50,839 nt of DNA from Pseudomonadota bacterium (GCA_963205005.1 CAUJHW010000028.1:1-50839); one strand, 5' to 3'. Counted from the first letter of the stretch, positions 17,846 through 28,316 are shown. Notes: a model not told the origin generated them from the letters alone. Numbers and translations: made by a program.

Positions 17846-19309
17846 TCAGTCCGACCAGTCCTTGCCGAAGCGCTCGATGAGGGCAAACGCGCCCGAGGGA
17901 CCCCAGCTGCCGGCGGCGTAGGGCTTGGGAACCAGCTTGGCCTCGGTCCAGGCGTCGGCGACGCCGTCGACCCAGCGCCAGGCCTCCTCCACCTCGTCGC
18001 GACGGACGAACAGGGTGGCGTCTCCGTGGATCACATCCAGCAGCAGGCGCTCGTAGGCGATCCGCCGCCGCCCGCCCGCACCCTCGTAGGTGCGCAGGAG
18101 CGACAGTGACAGCGGGAGGGACTGCAGGCGCATCCCGCCCTGGCTGAGGCCCGGGGCCTTGTTCATCAGGCTGAGGCGGATGTCCTCGTCCGGCTGCAGG
18201 TCGATGATCAGCCGGTTGGCCACCAGGTCGTGCATCGAGGCCTGGCCGAAGATCGAGTGCGGCACCGGCTTGAACTGGATCGAGATCTGGGTGCGCTTCT
18301 CGGGCATCCGCTTGCCGGTGCGCAGGAAGAACGGGACCCCGGCCCAGCGCCAGTTGTCGATGTCGGCCCTCAGCGCCACGAAGGTCTCGGTGCCGCTTTT
18401 ATCGCCACGTTCCGCCTCGTAGCCCGCGACCGCCTGGCCGCCGACCACGCCCGGCGTGTACTGACCGCGCACCGACTTCTCGGTCGCCTCGACGCGGGTG
18501 AAGCGGCGCAGGCTGCGCAGCACCTTCACCTTCTCGTTGCGCACCGAGTCCGGCTCCATGTCGGCCGGCGGCTCCATGGCCACCAGGCAGAGCAGCTGCA
18601 GCATGTGGTTCTGCAGCATGTCGCGGAGCGCGCCGTACTCGTCGTAGTAGGGCCAGCGGTCGCCCACGCCCTCGGTCTCGGCCACGGTGATCTGCACGTG
18701 ATCGATGGTCAGGTTGTTCCACAGCGGCTCGAACAGGGTGTTGGCGAACCGCAGCGCGATCAGGTTCTGGACGGTTTCCTTGCCCAGGTAGTGATCGATC
18801 CGGAAGATCTGGTCCTCGTCGAAGATCGCCCCCAGGGCCACGTTGATGTGACGCGAGGTCTCCAGGTCGCGGCCGATCGGCTTTTCCAGCACGATCCGGG
18901 TCTCGTCCGTGGCCAGGCCCGCATCGGCCAGCGCCACGCAGACCCGCTCGTAGAGGCTGGGCGAGATCGCCAAGTAGAAGAAGGGCCGCCGGGCGTCGCC
19001 GAGGGCGGGCTTCAGCCTGTCGGCGCCGTCCCGGGTGGTCGCGTCGGCGCCCACATAGTGGATCCGCGCAGCGAACCGCCGCCACACGGCGTCGTCCAGC
19101 CCTTCAGACCGGGCCGCGAGGGTCTTGTGGGCCAGGGCCACGAAGGCCTCTGTGGTCATGTCCGCCCGCGCCGTGGCGACGATGCGGAAGTCCTCCGGCA
19201 GGAAGCCGTCCGCGTCGAGGAAGTAGAGCGACGCCAGCAGCATGCGACGCGCGAGATCGCCGGTGCCCCCGAACAGCACGATCGCGTCAGCCTGCGGCGT
19301 CCTGGGCAT
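17846..19309 (-). CDS. zwf: Glucose-6-phosphate 1-dehydrogenase
   Basis: A 487-residue G6PDH oxidising glucose 6-phosphate to 6-phosphogluconolactone with NAD(P). The dinucleotide loop FGGTGDLARR starts near residue 13, and the catalytic/substrate motif RIDHYLGKETVQN is intact; YEGAGGRRRIAYERLLLDV and the C-terminal domain are complete. The start is the ATG at 19309 (MPRTPQAD) with AAAGAG a few bases upstream; an upstream ATG in frame adds 11 non-conserved residues. It makes the substrate for Pgl, yet is separated from pgl-edd-glk by three opposite-strand genes. It is divergent from otsB across 144 bp, so glucose 6-phosphate is partitioned between oxidation and trehalose synthesis from one shared control region. 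Confidence 0.97.
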   Translation of the reverse strand: MPRTPQADAIVLFGGTGDLARRMLLASLYFLDADGFLPEDFRIVATARADMTTEAFVALAHKTLAARSEGLDDAVWRRFAARIHYVGADATTRDGADRLKPALGDARRPFFYLAISPSLYERVCVALADAGLATDETRIVLEKPIGRDLETSRHINVALGAIFDEDQIFRIDHYLGKETVQNLIALRFANTLFEPLWNNLTIDHVQITVAETEGVGDRWPYYDEYGALRDMLQNHMLQLLCLVAMEPPADMEPDSVRNEKVKVLRSLRRFTRVEATEKSVRGQYTPGVVGGQAVAGYEAERGDKSGTETFVALRADIDNWRWAGVPFFLRTGKRMPEKRTQISIQFKPVPHSIFGQASMHDLVANRLIIDLQPDEDIRLSLMNKAPGLSQGGMRLQSLPLSLSLLRTYEGAGGRRRIAYERLLLDVIHGDATLFVRRDEVEEAWRWVDGVADAWTEAKLVPKPYAAGSWGPSGAFALIERFGKDWSD

Positions 19310-19399
19310 GGGACTCTTTCCGTGGAGGGAGCGGCAAACCACCTCGCCTTGCCCCCCGCCGTCAAGGGGGCGCGGCCGATTTCGGGCAGGTCGCCCGGC

Positions 19400-19425
19400 G
19401 GATCGAATCCCCCGGACCCCGCGTT
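19400..19425 (+). promoter_or_regulatory. Possible EcfG/SigT-type promoter for otsBA
   Basis: GGATC (19400-19404), a 17-bp spacer and CGTT (19422-19425) match the general-stress promoter pattern GGAAC-N16/17-CGTT with one mismatch. It is 28 bp before the otsB ATG. Trehalose synthesis genes are known general-stress targets in several alphaproteobacteria, which makes the site plausible but not shown. Confidence 0.35.
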
Positions 19426-19453
19426 ATCGCCCCGCCGGGGGGTGAGGAGCGTC

Positions 19454-20203
19454 ATGTCCGTCGAGTCGCCTGTTCTGTACCTACCGGCCCCGGCGCCCCT
19501 GCGACTGGCGGACTCTGCGCTGTTCCTCGACCTCGACGGCACACTGGCGCCGATCGCCGCGCGGCCGCAGGACGTGCGCCCCGATCCGCGGCGGACACGC
19601 ATGCTGGAGACCCTCACCATCGGCCTCGCGGGCCGGCTTGCGGTGATCACCGGCCGGACGCTGGCTGACGTGGACCACATCCTTGAGGGCCGCATCGTCT
19701 GCGTGGCGGCTGTGCACGGGCTGGTGCGGCGCGGCGGAGACGGGGTGGTCCACGAGGTGACGCCGCATCCAGCCCTTGAGCGGGTCACCTATGAACTGCG
19801 CCGGTTCTCCGTTCGCGATCCCGGGCTGATCGTCGAGGAAAAGGGCGCGAGCGTCGCGCTGCACTTCCGCATGGCCCAGCGCTACGCAGCGGCGGCGCGG
19901 GTGATCGTCCGCCGCCTGGCGTCCGAGACGGGCCTGACCCTGCAGCACGGCGACATGGTCGAGGAGCTGCGCACCCCCGGCGCGGCCAAGGGCGACAGCA
20001 TCCGCACCTTCATGGCGACTCCGGTTTTCCGGGGCGCGCGGCCGATCTTCGCCGGCGACGACGTCACCGACGAGCATGGCTTCGCCGAGGTCGCCCGCCT
20101 TGGCGGCTACGGCGTGCTGGTGGGCCCTCCGCGCGACACCCAGGCCCTTTGCGGGCTGCGGAATGTGGACGATGTCGCGGCCTGGCTGGAGGCCGCGGGA
20201 TGA
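19454..20203 (+). CDS. otsB: Trehalose-6-phosphate phosphatase
   Basis: A 249-residue HAD-superfamily phosphatase that removes phosphate from trehalose 6-phosphate. Motif I is LFLDLDGTLAP with the nucleophile Asp26 and acid Asp28; the C-terminal motif IV is FAGDDVTDEHGF with Asp202/Asp203. Length matches OtsB (about 250-266). GAGGAG lies just upstream of the chosen ATG. Its stop overlaps the otsA start (ATGA), so the phosphatase and synthase are translationally coupled, with otsB first. Confidence 0.94.
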   Translation: MSVESPVLYLPAPAPLRLADSALFLDLDGTLAPIAARPQDVRPDPRRTRMLETLTIGLAGRLAVITGRTLADVDHILEGRIVCVAAVHGLVRRGGDGVVHEVTPHPALERVTYELRRFSVRDPGLIVEEKGASVALHFRMAQRYAAAARVIVRRLASETGLTLQHGDMVEELRTPGAAKGDSIRTFMATPVFRGARPIFAGDDVTDEHGFAEVARLGGYGVLVGPPRDTQALCGLRNVDDVAAWLEAAG

Positions 20204-21600
20204 GCCGGCTGATCGTCGTCTCGAACCGGGTCAGCCCGCCGACCGGCGACGGCGAGGAAAGCGTCGGCGGCCTTGCGATGGCGCTGGCCGCGGCGCTGAA
20301 GGCCTACTCCGGAATCTGGTTCGGCTGGAGCGGGGCCACGGTTCCGTCGTTCACCGGCGAACTCCACACCGATACGGTGGGCGGCGTCACCTCCGTCACG
20401 GTCGACCTGGAGGAGATCGACCTCGACGAATACTACAATGGTTACGCCAACAAGACGCTGTGGCCGCTGTTCCATTACCGGATCGACCTGGCCGCCTTCG
20501 ACCGGGCCTATGGGACCGGCTACCGGCGGGTGAACCGCAGGTTCGCCGAGACCCTGGCCCCGCTGATCCAGCCCGACGACGTGATCTGGGTGCACGACTA
20601 TCACCTGATCCCGCTGGCCCAGGAGTTGCGGTCGCTGGGGGTGCGGAACCGGATCGGTTTCTTCCTGCACATCCCCTGGCCGGCGCACCAGGTGTTCACC
20701 AACCTGCCCCGGCACCGGCAGCTGGTGGAGGCCATGTTCGCCTACGATCTCGCCGGCTTCCAGACCGCCGAGTACCTGCAGGCCTTCGAGGACTATGTGC
20801 TGAGCGAGGCCGACGGGTCGGTGCTTTCGCCCGGTCGGCTGAGGGCCTTCGGCCGCGACCTGGAGGTGGGCGCGTTTCCGATCGGCATCGACGCGGCGGA
20901 CTTCGCCCGGATGGTGGCCAGCCCGCGCGCGCGCAAGATGCGCGACCTGATGACCGCAAGCACGGTGTTCCGGCAACTGGTCGTGGGCGTGGACCGACTG
21001 GATTATTCCAAGGGCCTGGAGGAGCGCTTCCTCGGCTTCGAAAGGTTCCTGATCGAGAACCCCGACCTGCGCCGTGAGGTGCTGATGCTGCAGATCGCCC
21101 CGGTGAGCCGCGAGTCGGTTGAGGCCTATCAGGAGATCCGTGGCCGGCTGGACAGCCTGTCGGGCCGGATCAACGGTGAGTTCTCCGACGTGGACTGGGC
21201 GCCGTTCCGCTATGTGAACAAGAACTACCGCCGCGACGAGCTGGCCGGCATCTACGGCGTCGCCCGCGTCGGGCTGGTGACCCCGCTTCGGGACGGGATG
21301 AACCTCGTCGCGAAGGAGTTCGTCGCCGCCCAGAACCCCGACGACCCCGGCGTGCTGATCCTGTCGCGCTTCGCCGGCGCGGCCGGCCAGATGTCGGAGG
21401 CGTTGCTGGTCAATCCCAACAGCACCGAGGAAGTGGCCGATGCGCTCAAGCGGGCCTTGGCCATGTCGCGTCCCGAACGGATTCGCCGCTGGCAGGCGCT
21501 GTTCGACACCGTTCAGCGTGAGGACGTCACCGCCTGGCGCGACGCCTTCGTGGCCGCCCTCGCCGGCGCGCGCTCCCAGCGCCCGGCCCTGGTCGGCTAG
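20200..21600 (+). CDS. otsA: Trehalose-6-phosphate synthase
   Basis: A 466-residue GT20 enzyme making trehalose 6-phosphate from UDP-glucose and glucose 6-phosphate. It has SRLIVVSNRV at the N-terminus, VWVHDYHLIPLAQELR (His132-Asp133-Tyr134-His135), and VDRLDYSKGLEERF with Arg266 and Lys271, equivalent to E. coli Arg262/Lys267. TPLRDGMNLVAKEFVA and the C-terminal FAGAAGQM are standard. It overlaps otsB by 4 bp and precedes ligD by 9 bp, so ligD is probably on the same transcript. It competes with the divergent zwf product for glucose 6-phosphate. Confidence 0.96.
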   Translation: MSRLIVVSNRVSPPTGDGEESVGGLAMALAAALKAYSGIWFGWSGATVPSFTGELHTDTVGGVTSVTVDLEEIDLDEYYNGYANKTLWPLFHYRIDLAAFDRAYGTGYRRVNRRFAETLAPLIQPDDVIWVHDYHLIPLAQELRSLGVRNRIGFFLHIPWPAHQVFTNLPRHRQLVEAMFAYDLAGFQTAEYLQAFEDYVLSEADGSVLSPGRLRAFGRDLEVGAFPIGIDAADFARMVASPRARKMRDLMTASTVFRQLVVGVDRLDYSKGLEERFLGFERFLIENPDLRREVLMLQIAPVSRESVEAYQEIRGRLDSLSGRINGEFSDVDWAPFRYVNKNYRRDELAGIYGVARVGLVTPLRDGMNLVAKEFVAAQNPDDPGVLILSRFAGAAGQMSEALLVNPNSTEEVADALKRALAMSRPERIRRWQALFDTVQREDVTAWRDAFVAALAGARSQRPALVG

Positions 21601-21609
21601 GGGCCGCCG

Positions 21610-24147
21610 ATGGACCGGCTGGCGCCCTACCGGACCAAGCGGGATTTCGCCCGGACCGCGGAACCTGCCGGCGCGGACCGCACTCGCCCGTCCGGGAAAC
21701 TCCGGTTCGTGATCCAGAAGCATGACGCCACGCGGCTGCACTTCGACTTCCGGCTGGAGCTGGACGGCGTGTTCAAGTCGTGGGCGGTGACCCGGGGGCC
21801 GTCACTGGGCCCGGCCGACAAGCGGCTGGCGGTGCAGACCGAGGACCATCCGCTGGACTACGGCGACTTCGAGGGGACCATCCCGAAGGGCGAATACGGC
21901 GGCGGCACGGTGATGCTCTGGGACCGTGGCCACTGGACACCGGAGCAACCCGATCCCCGCGCCGCGCTGGAGGCGGGCGAACTGAAATTCCGGCTCGAGG
22001 GGAAACGGCTGAACGGCTCGTTCGTGCTGGTGCGGATGAAGCGGCGCGGGCGCGAGACCCGGGACAACTGGCTGATGATCAAGCACTACGACGACGCGGC
22101 GACCCCGGGCGGCGACGGCGGGGTGGTGGCGCGGGAGCTAACGTCTGTGGCCTCGGGTCGGGGAATGGACGACATCGCGGCCGGCCGGGGCCGAAAGCCC
22201 ACCCGCTTCATGACCACCCCGGTCGCGCGCCCGGCCAGGACCCGCAGGGCCCCTGCCCCCGCGCCGTTCGCGCCCGCCTTCGTCGCCCCGCAACTGGCCA
22301 CCCTGACCGAGCGTCCGCCGGGCGGGGTGGGGTGGGCCCATGAGATCAAGTTCGACGGCTACCGGATGCAACTGCGCGTCCACGGCGGGCGGGCCACCTT
22401 GAAGACCCGCAAGGGGCTCGACTGGACCGCGAGGTTCGCGGCCATCGCCCGGGACGGCGCCGCCCTGGCCGACGGTGTGTATGACGGGGAACTGTGCGCC
22501 CTGGACCACAGCGGGTCGCCGGATTTCCCGGCGCTGCAGGCGGCGCTGGCCGACGAGCGGACCGATGACCTGATCCTGTTCGTGTTCGATGCGCTGGTCG
22601 TGGCGGGCGAGGACATTCGGGAGGCCCCGCTGCGGGAGCGCAAGGCGCGGCTCAAGGCGGTCGTGAGCGCGGCGGGGCGCAAGGCCGGCCGGCGCATCCG
22701 CTACGTGGACCACTTCGAGACCGCCGGCGACGCGGTGCTGCAGTCGGCCTGCCGCATGTCGCTGGAGGGCATCGTCTCCAAGCGGCTCGACGCGCCCTAT
22801 CAGTCGGGGCGTAGCGCGACGTGGGTGAAGTCGAAATGCCGTGCCGGGCATGAGGTGGTGATCGGCGGCTGGACCGGGGCTGCCGGGCAGCTGCGTTCGC
22901 TGCTGGTGGGGGTCCACCGCGACGGGCGGCTGATCTATGTGGGCCGCGTGGGGACCGGCTTCGGGCGCGATACCGTCGCCCGCGTGCTTCCGCGACTGCA
23001 GAAGGCGCGCGCGAGCAACAGTCCGTTCAGCGGGTCGGGCGCGCCCCGCGACGGGGCGGAGATCACATGGACGAAACCCGTGCTGGTCGCCGAGATCGAG
23101 TTCGCAGGCTTCACCGGATCGGGCATGGTGCGGCAAGGCGCGTTCAAGGGGCTTCGCGACGACAAGCCCGCGCGCGACGTGGAGGCCGAGACGCCGACGC
23201 CCGTGGAAGACGCCAGGCTTGCGATGCCCGCCGGGAAGGCCGGCGACAACGTGGTCATGGGCGTCACCCTGTCCAGTCCCGACAGGCCGCTGTGGCCCGA
23301 CGACGGGGCGGGCCGGCCCGTGACCAAACTGGAACTGGCGCGCTATCTGGAGGCGGTGGGTCCCTGGATGATGAGGCACCTCGCCGGCCGGCCATGCTCC
23401 ATCGTCCGCACGCCCGACGGGATCGGCGGCGAGCGTTTCTTCCAGCGCCACGCCGGCAAGGGCTCATCGGCCCTGCTGACCGAGGTGGCCGTGGCGGGCG
23501 ACCACAAGCCCTATCTTCAGGTGGACCGGGTGGAGGCGCTGGCGGCGCTGGCCCAGATCGGGGCGGTGGAGTTCCACCCCTGGAACTGCCTGCCCGGCCA
23601 GCCTGAGGTCCCTGGCCGGCTGGTGTTCGACCTGGACCCGGACGAGGGCCTGCCCTTCGCGCGTGTCATCGAGGCGGCGAAGACGGTGAGGGCGCGGCTG
23701 GAGGCGGTGGGCCTCGTCGCCTTCTGCAAGACGACAGGCGGCAAGGGACTGCATGTGGTCACGCCGCTGACGAACGACACGGACGGCCCCGACTGGGACG
23801 CCGCCAAGGCCTTTGCCCGCGCGATCTGCGAGGCGATCGCCGCCGGGGCGCCGGACCGCTATGTGGTCAATATGTCCAAGGCGCGCCGCAAGGGTCGGAT
23901 TTTCCTGGACTATCTTCGCAACGACCGGACGGCCACGGCGGTCGCCCCCCTTTCGCCCCGGGCGCGCCCGCTGGCGCCGGTGTCGTTTCCACTGACCTGG
24001 TCGCAGGTGAAGCCCGGCCTCGACCCGCTGAAATGGACCGTCGGATCGGCGCCTGCGCTCTTGAGGAAGACCAGGGCCTGGTCAGACTATGATGCAGGGG
24101 CCAGGCCGCTCGCCGAGGCGATCGCGCGCCTGAAATCCGGCAGCTAG
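21610..24147 (+). CDS. ligD: Multidomain DNA ligase D (non-homologous end joining)
   Basis: An 845-residue LigD with domains ordered phosphoesterase, ligase, polymerase. The phosphoesterase keeps all signature residues (His38, His44, Asp46, Arg48, His80, Tyr84), at a constant -4 offset from the P. aeruginosa enzyme. The ligase domain has EIKFDGYR with the adenylated Lys247. The primase-like polymerase domain starts near residue 550, with the metal-binding DLDPDEG at about 674. It repairs double-strand breaks with Ku; no ku gene is in the window. Its placement 9 bp after otsBA suggests a stress/stationary-phase unit. Its stop TAG overlaps the convergent parB stop in a shared CTAG. Confidence 0.96.
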   Translation: MDRLAPYRTKRDFARTAEPAGADRTRPSGKLRFVIQKHDATRLHFDFRLELDGVFKSWAVTRGPSLGPADKRLAVQTEDHPLDYGDFEGTIPKGEYGGGTVMLWDRGHWTPEQPDPRAALEAGELKFRLEGKRLNGSFVLVRMKRRGRETRDNWLMIKHYDDAATPGGDGGVVARELTSVASGRGMDDIAAGRGRKPTRFMTTPVARPARTRRAPAPAPFAPAFVAPQLATLTERPPGGVGWAHEIKFDGYRMQLRVHGGRATLKTRKGLDWTARFAAIARDGAALADGVYDGELCALDHSGSPDFPALQAALADERTDDLILFVFDALVVAGEDIREAPLRERKARLKAVVSAAGRKAGRRIRYVDHFETAGDAVLQSACRMSLEGIVSKRLDAPYQSGRSATWVKSKCRAGHEVVIGGWTGAAGQLRSLLVGVHRDGRLIYVGRVGTGFGRDTVARVLPRLQKARASNSPFSGSGAPRDGAEITWTKPVLVAEIEFAGFTGSGMVRQGAFKGLRDDKPARDVEAETPTPVEDARLAMPAGKAGDNVVMGVTLSSPDRPLWPDDGAGRPVTKLELARYLEAVGPWMMRHLAGRPCSIVRTPDGIGGERFFQRHAGKGSSALLTEVAVAGDHKPYLQVDRVEALAALAQIGAVEFHPWNCLPGQPEVPGRLVFDLDPDEGLPFARVIEAAKTVRARLEAVGLVAFCKTTGGKGLHVVTPLTNDTDGPDWDAAKAFARAICEAIAAGAPDRYVVNMSKARRKGRIFLDYLRNDRTATAVAPLSPRARPLAPVSFPLTWSQVKPGLDPLKWTVGSAPALLRKTRAWSDYDAGARPLAEAIARLKSGS

Positions 24148-25010
24148 CGTCGCATCAGCCGGCGGCAGAGGTCGTCGAGCTGTTCCAGGGTGGCATAGCG
24201 GATGCGCACCTCGCCCTGCCCGCCCCGGTCCGTGACATCCACGCTCATGCCGAGCGCGTCCTCAAGGTCGACCTCCAGCGATGCGGTGTCGGCGTCCTTG
24301 GTGCGGCGGGGCCCGGAGGCCTTCTTCGGAGCCGAGGTCTTTCCGCGCACCAGCGCCTCAGCCTCGCGGACAGAAAGCTGCCGGTCGACCACCAGTTCGG
24401 CGACCTGTCCGGGATTCTCGGCCGAGAGGAGCGCCCGGGCGTGGCCGGCGGTCAGGCGGCCCTGGATCACATGCTGCTGCACGCTCTCCGGCAGGGCGAG
24501 AAGGCGGACCGTATTGGCCACGTGGCTGCGGCTCTTGCCGACAGCGGCGGCGGCCTGGTCCTGGGTGTGGCCGAACCTCTGCATCAGGGCGCGATAGGCC
24601 TGGGCCTCTTCCATCGCGTTGAGGTCTTCGCGCTGGACGTTCTCGACGATGGAAATCTCCAGCGCGCGTTCGTCGTCCAGCGTACGGATCAGGGCCGGGA
24701 TGACGCCCAGCCCCACCCGCTGGCCCGCCCGCCAGCGGCGTTCGCCGGCGACGATCTCGTATTCGCCCGGGGTGCGCGGCGACGGCCGCACCAGGATCGG
24801 CTGCAGCACGCCCTTGTCGCGGATCGAATCCGCGAGGGTCTGGATTTCCTCTTCGCGGAAATGCTGGCGCGGTTGGTCAGGGTTGCGGTGGATCAGCTCG
24901 ATCGGGATTTCGCGCACGCCGTCGGCCGGCGCGACCGCGTGGGCGATCTCTTCCGCCTCGCCCAGCAGCGCCGAAAGGCCCCGGCCCAGTCCCCTGCGGT
25001 TCTCCGCCAT
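24144..25010 (-). CDS. parB: Chromosome partitioning protein ParB
   Basis: A 288-residue chromosomal ParB, the CTP-dependent clamp that loads at parS and spreads to segregate the origin. The N-terminus [14 protein letters not shown] is the ParA-stimulating peptide. Residues about 32-110 form the CTPase domain with GERRWRA (89-95). The helix-turn-helix region ([25 protein letters not shown]) follows, and the C-terminal dimerisation segment ends [12 protein letters not shown]. The ATG at 25010 is chosen because this conserved N-terminus begins there and it overlaps the parA stop (ATGA). Three strong parS sites lie in the window at 28.6 and 32.0 kb. Confidence 0.97.
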   Translation of the reverse strand: MAENRRGLGRGLSALLGEAEEIAHAVAPADGVREIPIELIHRNPDQPRQHFREEEIQTLADSIRDKGVLQPILVRPSPRTPGEYEIVAGERRWRAGQRVGLGVIPALIRTLDDERALEISIVENVQREDLNAMEEAQAYRALMQRFGHTQDQAAAAVGKSRSHVANTVRLLALPESVQQHVIQGRLTAGHARALLSAENPGQVAELVVDRQLSVREAEALVRGKTSAPKKASGPRRTKDADTASLEVDLEDALGMSVDVTDRGGQGEVRIRYATLEQLDDLCRRLMRR

Positions 25011-25831
25011 CAGCTCAGTTCCAGTTGTTGGGCGCGCCGGCGGCGCTCGCGCAGCACGACCTCGCGCGCCAGCTTCAGATAGGCCTGGCTGCCCGCGCAC
25101 TTCAGGTCATAGACCAGCACCGGTTTGCCGAACGAAGGCGCCTCGGACACCCGCACGTTCCGGGGGATCATGGTCTGGTAGACCGTGTCGCCGAAGTGGG
25201 TGCGCACATCGCCGGCCACCTGTTCGGACAGCGAGTTGCGCCGGTCGTACATGGTGAGCACGATACCCTGTATCTCCAGCGACGGGTTCAGGCTCCCCCG
25301 CACCAGGTCGATGGTCCTCATCAGCTGGGTCAGGCCCTCGAGCGCGAAGAACTCGCACTGCAGCGGCACCAGCACCGCGTCGGCGGCAGCCATGGCATTG
25401 ACGGTCAGGAGGTTCAGGGACGGCGGGCAGTCGATCAGGACATAGGTGTATTCGCGGCCGGCCTTCAGGGGCGCGAGCGCGTCACGCAGCTTGAATGAGC
25501 GGCGGGCCTGCTGGCCCAGCTCCAGTTCGACACCGGACAGGTCCGGATCCGACGCCACCAGGTCGAGGCCCGGGACCGTGGTCTTCACCACCGCGTCCAG
25601 CACCGGCTTTTCGCCCATCAGCACGTCGTAGAGGGTCTTGCGCCGCTGGGCGCGGCCGACGCCGAGGCCGGTCGAGGCGTTGCCCTGGGGATCGCTGTCG
25701 ATCAGCAGCACTTTTTCGCCAACAGCCGCGAGCGCCGTTCCGAGGTTGATCGCCGTCGTGGTCTTGCCCACGCCGCCCTTTTGGTTGGCGACCACCAGGA
25801 CACGTAGGGCCGGGTCAGACTTTGCGGGCAC
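25010..25831 (-). CDS. parA: Chromosome partitioning ATPase ParA
   Basis: A 273-residue deviant-Walker ParA that binds nucleoid DNA as an ATP dimer and pulls ParB-parS complexes. The deviant Walker A is KGGVGKTT (18-25) with the signature Lys18; LLIDSDPQGNAS and YVLIDCPPSLNLLTVNA give the A' and B motifs. The start is GTG at 25831, overlapping the end of rsmG by 17 bp; a small extension before RVLVVANQKGG is usual for the chromosomal type. The stop overlaps parB. The rsmG-parA-parB arrangement is the classic origin-proximal one. Confidence 0.97.
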   Translation of the reverse strand: MPAKSDPALRVLVVANQKGGVGKTTTAINLGTALAAVGEKVLLIDSDPQGNASTGLGVGRAQRRKTLYDVLMGEKPVLDAVVKTTVPGLDLVASDPDLSGVELELGQQARRSFKLRDALAPLKAGREYTYVLIDCPPSLNLLTVNAMAAADAVLVPLQCEFFALEGLTQLMRTIDLVRGSLNPSLEIQGIVLTMYDRRNSLSEQVAGDVRTHFGDTVYQTMIPRNVRVSEAPSFGKPVLVYDLKCAGSQAYLKLAREVVLRERRRRAQQLELS

Positions 25832-26444
25832 GGCCGAGCCTCTTCACGCGGACGATGCGACCGCCGGGGTCGCTGAGGGATGGGACAACGTCCGCCTCGT
25901 ACTCCCAATATCTTGCGGCTTCCGTCATGTCAGCCACTACATCTTGTCCCTTCAGGAACAGCCCCTGCGCGCCCATCGCCAAGTATGACCGGGCATACCC
26001 GAACAGGCGATGGAGGGGCGCGCAAGCCCTCGCAGTGACAATGTCCACAGCCAGGGTCAGGTTCTCCGCCCGCGTGTTGTGAACCGTGGCCGGCAGGTCC
26101 AGCGCCTCGACCACCTGGGTGAGGAAGCGGCACCGCTTCGTCATGCTCTCCACGAGGTGCACGTGAAACCCCGGCCGGTCCTTGCCCATGATGGCCAGCA
26201 CCAGACCCGGAAAGCCCGCGCCCGCCCCGAGATCGGCCCAGGTCAGCGCATTCGGGGCAAGCCGCAACAGCTGGGCGGAGTCCCAGGCGTGGCGGTTCCA
26301 GAAGTCGGGCAGGGTCGCCGGGCCGACGAGGTTCATCACCTCGTTGCCGGCGGTCAGCATGTCGAGGAACCGTGTCAGGTCAGCGATCTGGCCAGGCGTG
26401 GCCCTGGCGGCCTTCGCGAAGCCCTCGGCGTCGGTGATGGCCAT
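25815..26444 (-). CDS. rsmG: 16S rRNA (guanine-527-N7)-methyltransferase
   Basis: A 209-residue RsmG/GidB that methylates G527 of 16S rRNA using S-adenosylmethionine; loss usually gives low-level streptomycin resistance. It has NLVGPATLPDFWNRHAWDSAQL, the SAM loop DLGAGAGFPGLVLAI and HLVESMTKRCRFL, with VTARACAPLHRL later. I chose ATG 26444, 4 bp after the mnmG stop; an ATG at 26471 adds nine residues and would overlap mnmG by 23 bp. It also overlaps parA by 17 bp at its 3' end. A degenerate parS-like half-site lies inside it at 26155-26170. Confidence 0.94.
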   Translation of the reverse strand: MAITDAEGFAKAARATPGQIADLTRFLDMLTAGNEVMNLVGPATLPDFWNRHAWDSAQLLRLAPNALTWADLGAGAGFPGLVLAIMGKDRPGFHVHLVESMTKRCRFLTQVVEALDLPATVHNTRAENLTLAVDIVTARACAPLHRLFGYARSYLAMGAQGLFLKGQDVVADMTEAARYWEYEADVVPSLSDPGGRIVRVKRLGRARKV

Positions 26445-26448
26445 GCTG

Positions 26449-28296
26449 TCAGGCCGCCCGTCGGCGGACATGCGCCAGCAGGGCCGTGAGCGCGCCGGGG
26501 GTTACGCCCTCGATGCGGGCGGCCTGGCCGAGCGTCAGCGGTCGCACCGCGGCCAGCTTCTCGCGCACCTCGTTGGAGAGCCCTCCGATGGCGGCGTAGT
26601 CCAGTTCGCCCGGCAGGCGCAGGTCCTCGTCGCGGCGGAAAGCTTCGGCGTCGGCGGTCTGGCGGTCGAGGTAGCCGGCGTAGCTGGCGTCGATCTCCAC
26701 CTGCTCGCGCACCGCAGGATCCCATGCGCCGATCTCCGGCCAGATGGCCACGAGATGCTCGAAGGCGATCGTGGGATAGGCCAGGAGTTCGATCACGTTG
26801 CGCCGCTGGCCGTCGGCCTTGACGGGCAGGCCGGCCTTCGCCGCCGCCGCGGGGGTCAGGGTCAGGGCGCGGGCCTCGGCGCGGGCATGGGCCAGAGCCT
26901 CGGCCTTGGCGCGGTAGACCGCCAACCGGCGCGCGCCGACGACACCGAGGTCGATCCCCTTGGCGGTCAGCCGCTGGTCGGCATTGTCGGCCCGCAGGGT
27001 CAGGCGGAACTCGGCGCGGCTGGTGAACATCCGATAGGGCTCGGTGACGCCCTTGGTGACCAGATCGTCGATCAGCACGCCGATGTAGGCTTCATCGCGG
27101 GCGAAGGCGGCGGGCTCGGCCCCCGAGGCGGCGCGGGCGGCATTGAGGCCCGCGACCAGCCCTTGCGCGCCGGCTTCCTCGTAACCGGTGGTGCCGTTGA
27201 TCTGCCCGGCGAGATAAAGGCCTGGCAGCTGCTTGACCTCCAGCGTCGGGAACAGCTCGCGTGGGTCGACGTAGTCGTACTCGATGGCATAGCCGTGCTG
27301 TTTCACCGCCACCTGTTCCAGGCCGGGGATGGTGCGCAGGAACAGGTCCTGGGTCTCGGCGGACACCGAGGTGGACACACCGTTGGGATAGACGGTGGTG
27401 TCGTCCAGGCCCTCGGGCTCCAGGAAGATCTGGTGACTGGTCTTGTCGCGGAAGCGGACCACCTTGTCCTCGATCGACGGACAGTAGCGCGGACCGCGAC
27501 CCGACACCCGGCCGCCGTAGACCGCGGACTCGCCAAGGCGCTCGGCGATGATCCGGTGGGTTTCCTCGTTGGTGTAGGTGATGCCGCACTGGATCTGGGG
27601 CGTGGTGATCCTGTCGGTCAGGAACGAGAACGGGATCGGCTCGGCATCGGCCGCCTGCATCTCCAGCCGCTCCCAGGCAATGGTCGAGCCGTCCAGGCGG
27701 GCCGGTGTTCCGGTCTTGAGGCGGCCCATCTTCAGGCCCGAGGCGTAGAGCCGGTCGGACAGGCCGATGGCGGGCGCGTCGCCGATCCGGCCGGCGGGGA
27801 TGCGCAGCTCGCCCTGGTGGATGACGCCCTTCAGGAAGGTGCCGGTGGTCAGCACGACGCGACCCGCGCGATAGACCTCCCCCGTCGCGCCGACGACGCC
27901 GGTGACCCGGCCGTCCTCGACGATCAGGTCCTCGACCGCCTCGGCCTTCAGGGTCAGGTTCGGGGTGGCGGCCAGCTCGGCCTGCATGGCCTCACGGTAC
28001 AGCCGGCGGTCGATCTGGCTGCGCGGGCCCCGGACGGCGGCGCCTTTCGACCGGTTCAGCATCCGGAACTGGATGCCGGCCACGTCGGCCAGCCGGCCCA
28101 TGATGCCGTCAAGGGCGTCGATCTCGCGGACCAGATGGCCCTTACCCAGGCCGCCGATGGCCGGATTGCAGCTCATCTCGCCCAGGGTCTCGAGCTTGTG
28201 GGTCAGCAGCAGGGTGCGCGCGCCGAAGCGCGCGGCCGCGGCCGCGGCCTCACAGCCCGCGTGTCCTCCACCAATGACGATAACATCCCAGGTCAT
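26449..28296 (-). CDS. mnmG: tRNA uridine-5-carboxymethylaminomethyl enzyme MnmG (GidA)
   Basis: A 615-residue FAD protein that works with MnmE to modify the wobble uridine of certain tRNAs. The FAD loop is [12 protein letters not shown] at the N-terminus; [34 protein letters not shown] and [20 protein letters not shown] are family hallmarks. The C-terminal helical MnmE/tRNA-binding domain ends with [24 protein letters not shown]. Length is close to the usual 620-630. In many bacteria mnmE and mnmG flank the origin region, as here. Confidence 0.97.
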   Translation of the reverse strand: MTWDVIVIGGGHAGCEAAAAAARFGARTLLLTHKLETLGEMSCNPAIGGLGKGHLVREIDALDGIMGRLADVAGIQFRMLNRSKGAAVRGPRSQIDRRLYREAMQAELAATPNLTLKAEAVEDLIVEDGRVTGVVGATGEVYRAGRVVLTTGTFLKGVIHQGELRIPAGRIGDAPAIGLSDRLYASGLKMGRLKTGTPARLDGSTIAWERLEMQAADAEPIPFSFLTDRITTPQIQCGITYTNEETHRIIAERLGESAVYGGRVSGRGPRYCPSIEDKVVRFRDKTSHQIFLEPEGLDDTTVYPNGVSTSVSAETQDLFLRTIPGLEQVAVKQHGYAIEYDYVDPRELFPTLEVKQLPGLYLAGQINGTTGYEEAGAQGLVAGLNAARAASGAEPAAFARDEAYIGVLIDDLVTKGVTEPYRMFTSRAEFRLTLRADNADQRLTAKGIDLGVVGARRLAVYRAKAEALAHARAEARALTLTPAAAAKAGLPVKADGQRRNVIELLAYPTIAFEHLVAIWPEIGAWDPAVREQVEIDASYAGYLDRQTADAEAFRRDEDLRLPGELDYAAIGGLSNEVREKLAAVRPLTLGQAARIEGVTPGALTALLAHVRRRAA

Positions 28297-28316
28297 GCGG
28301 CCGCTGATATAGGCGA

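Noticed and set aside
18230..19453. Upstream extension of otsB across zwf
   Set aside because: Residues upstream of MSVESP are antisense to zwf and resemble no phosphatase.
24518..24525. CCACGTGG in parB as a parS site
   Set aside because: It has the CACGTG core but lacks both GTTT/AAAC arms; similar cores at 7006 and 47248 are also ordinary coding sequence.
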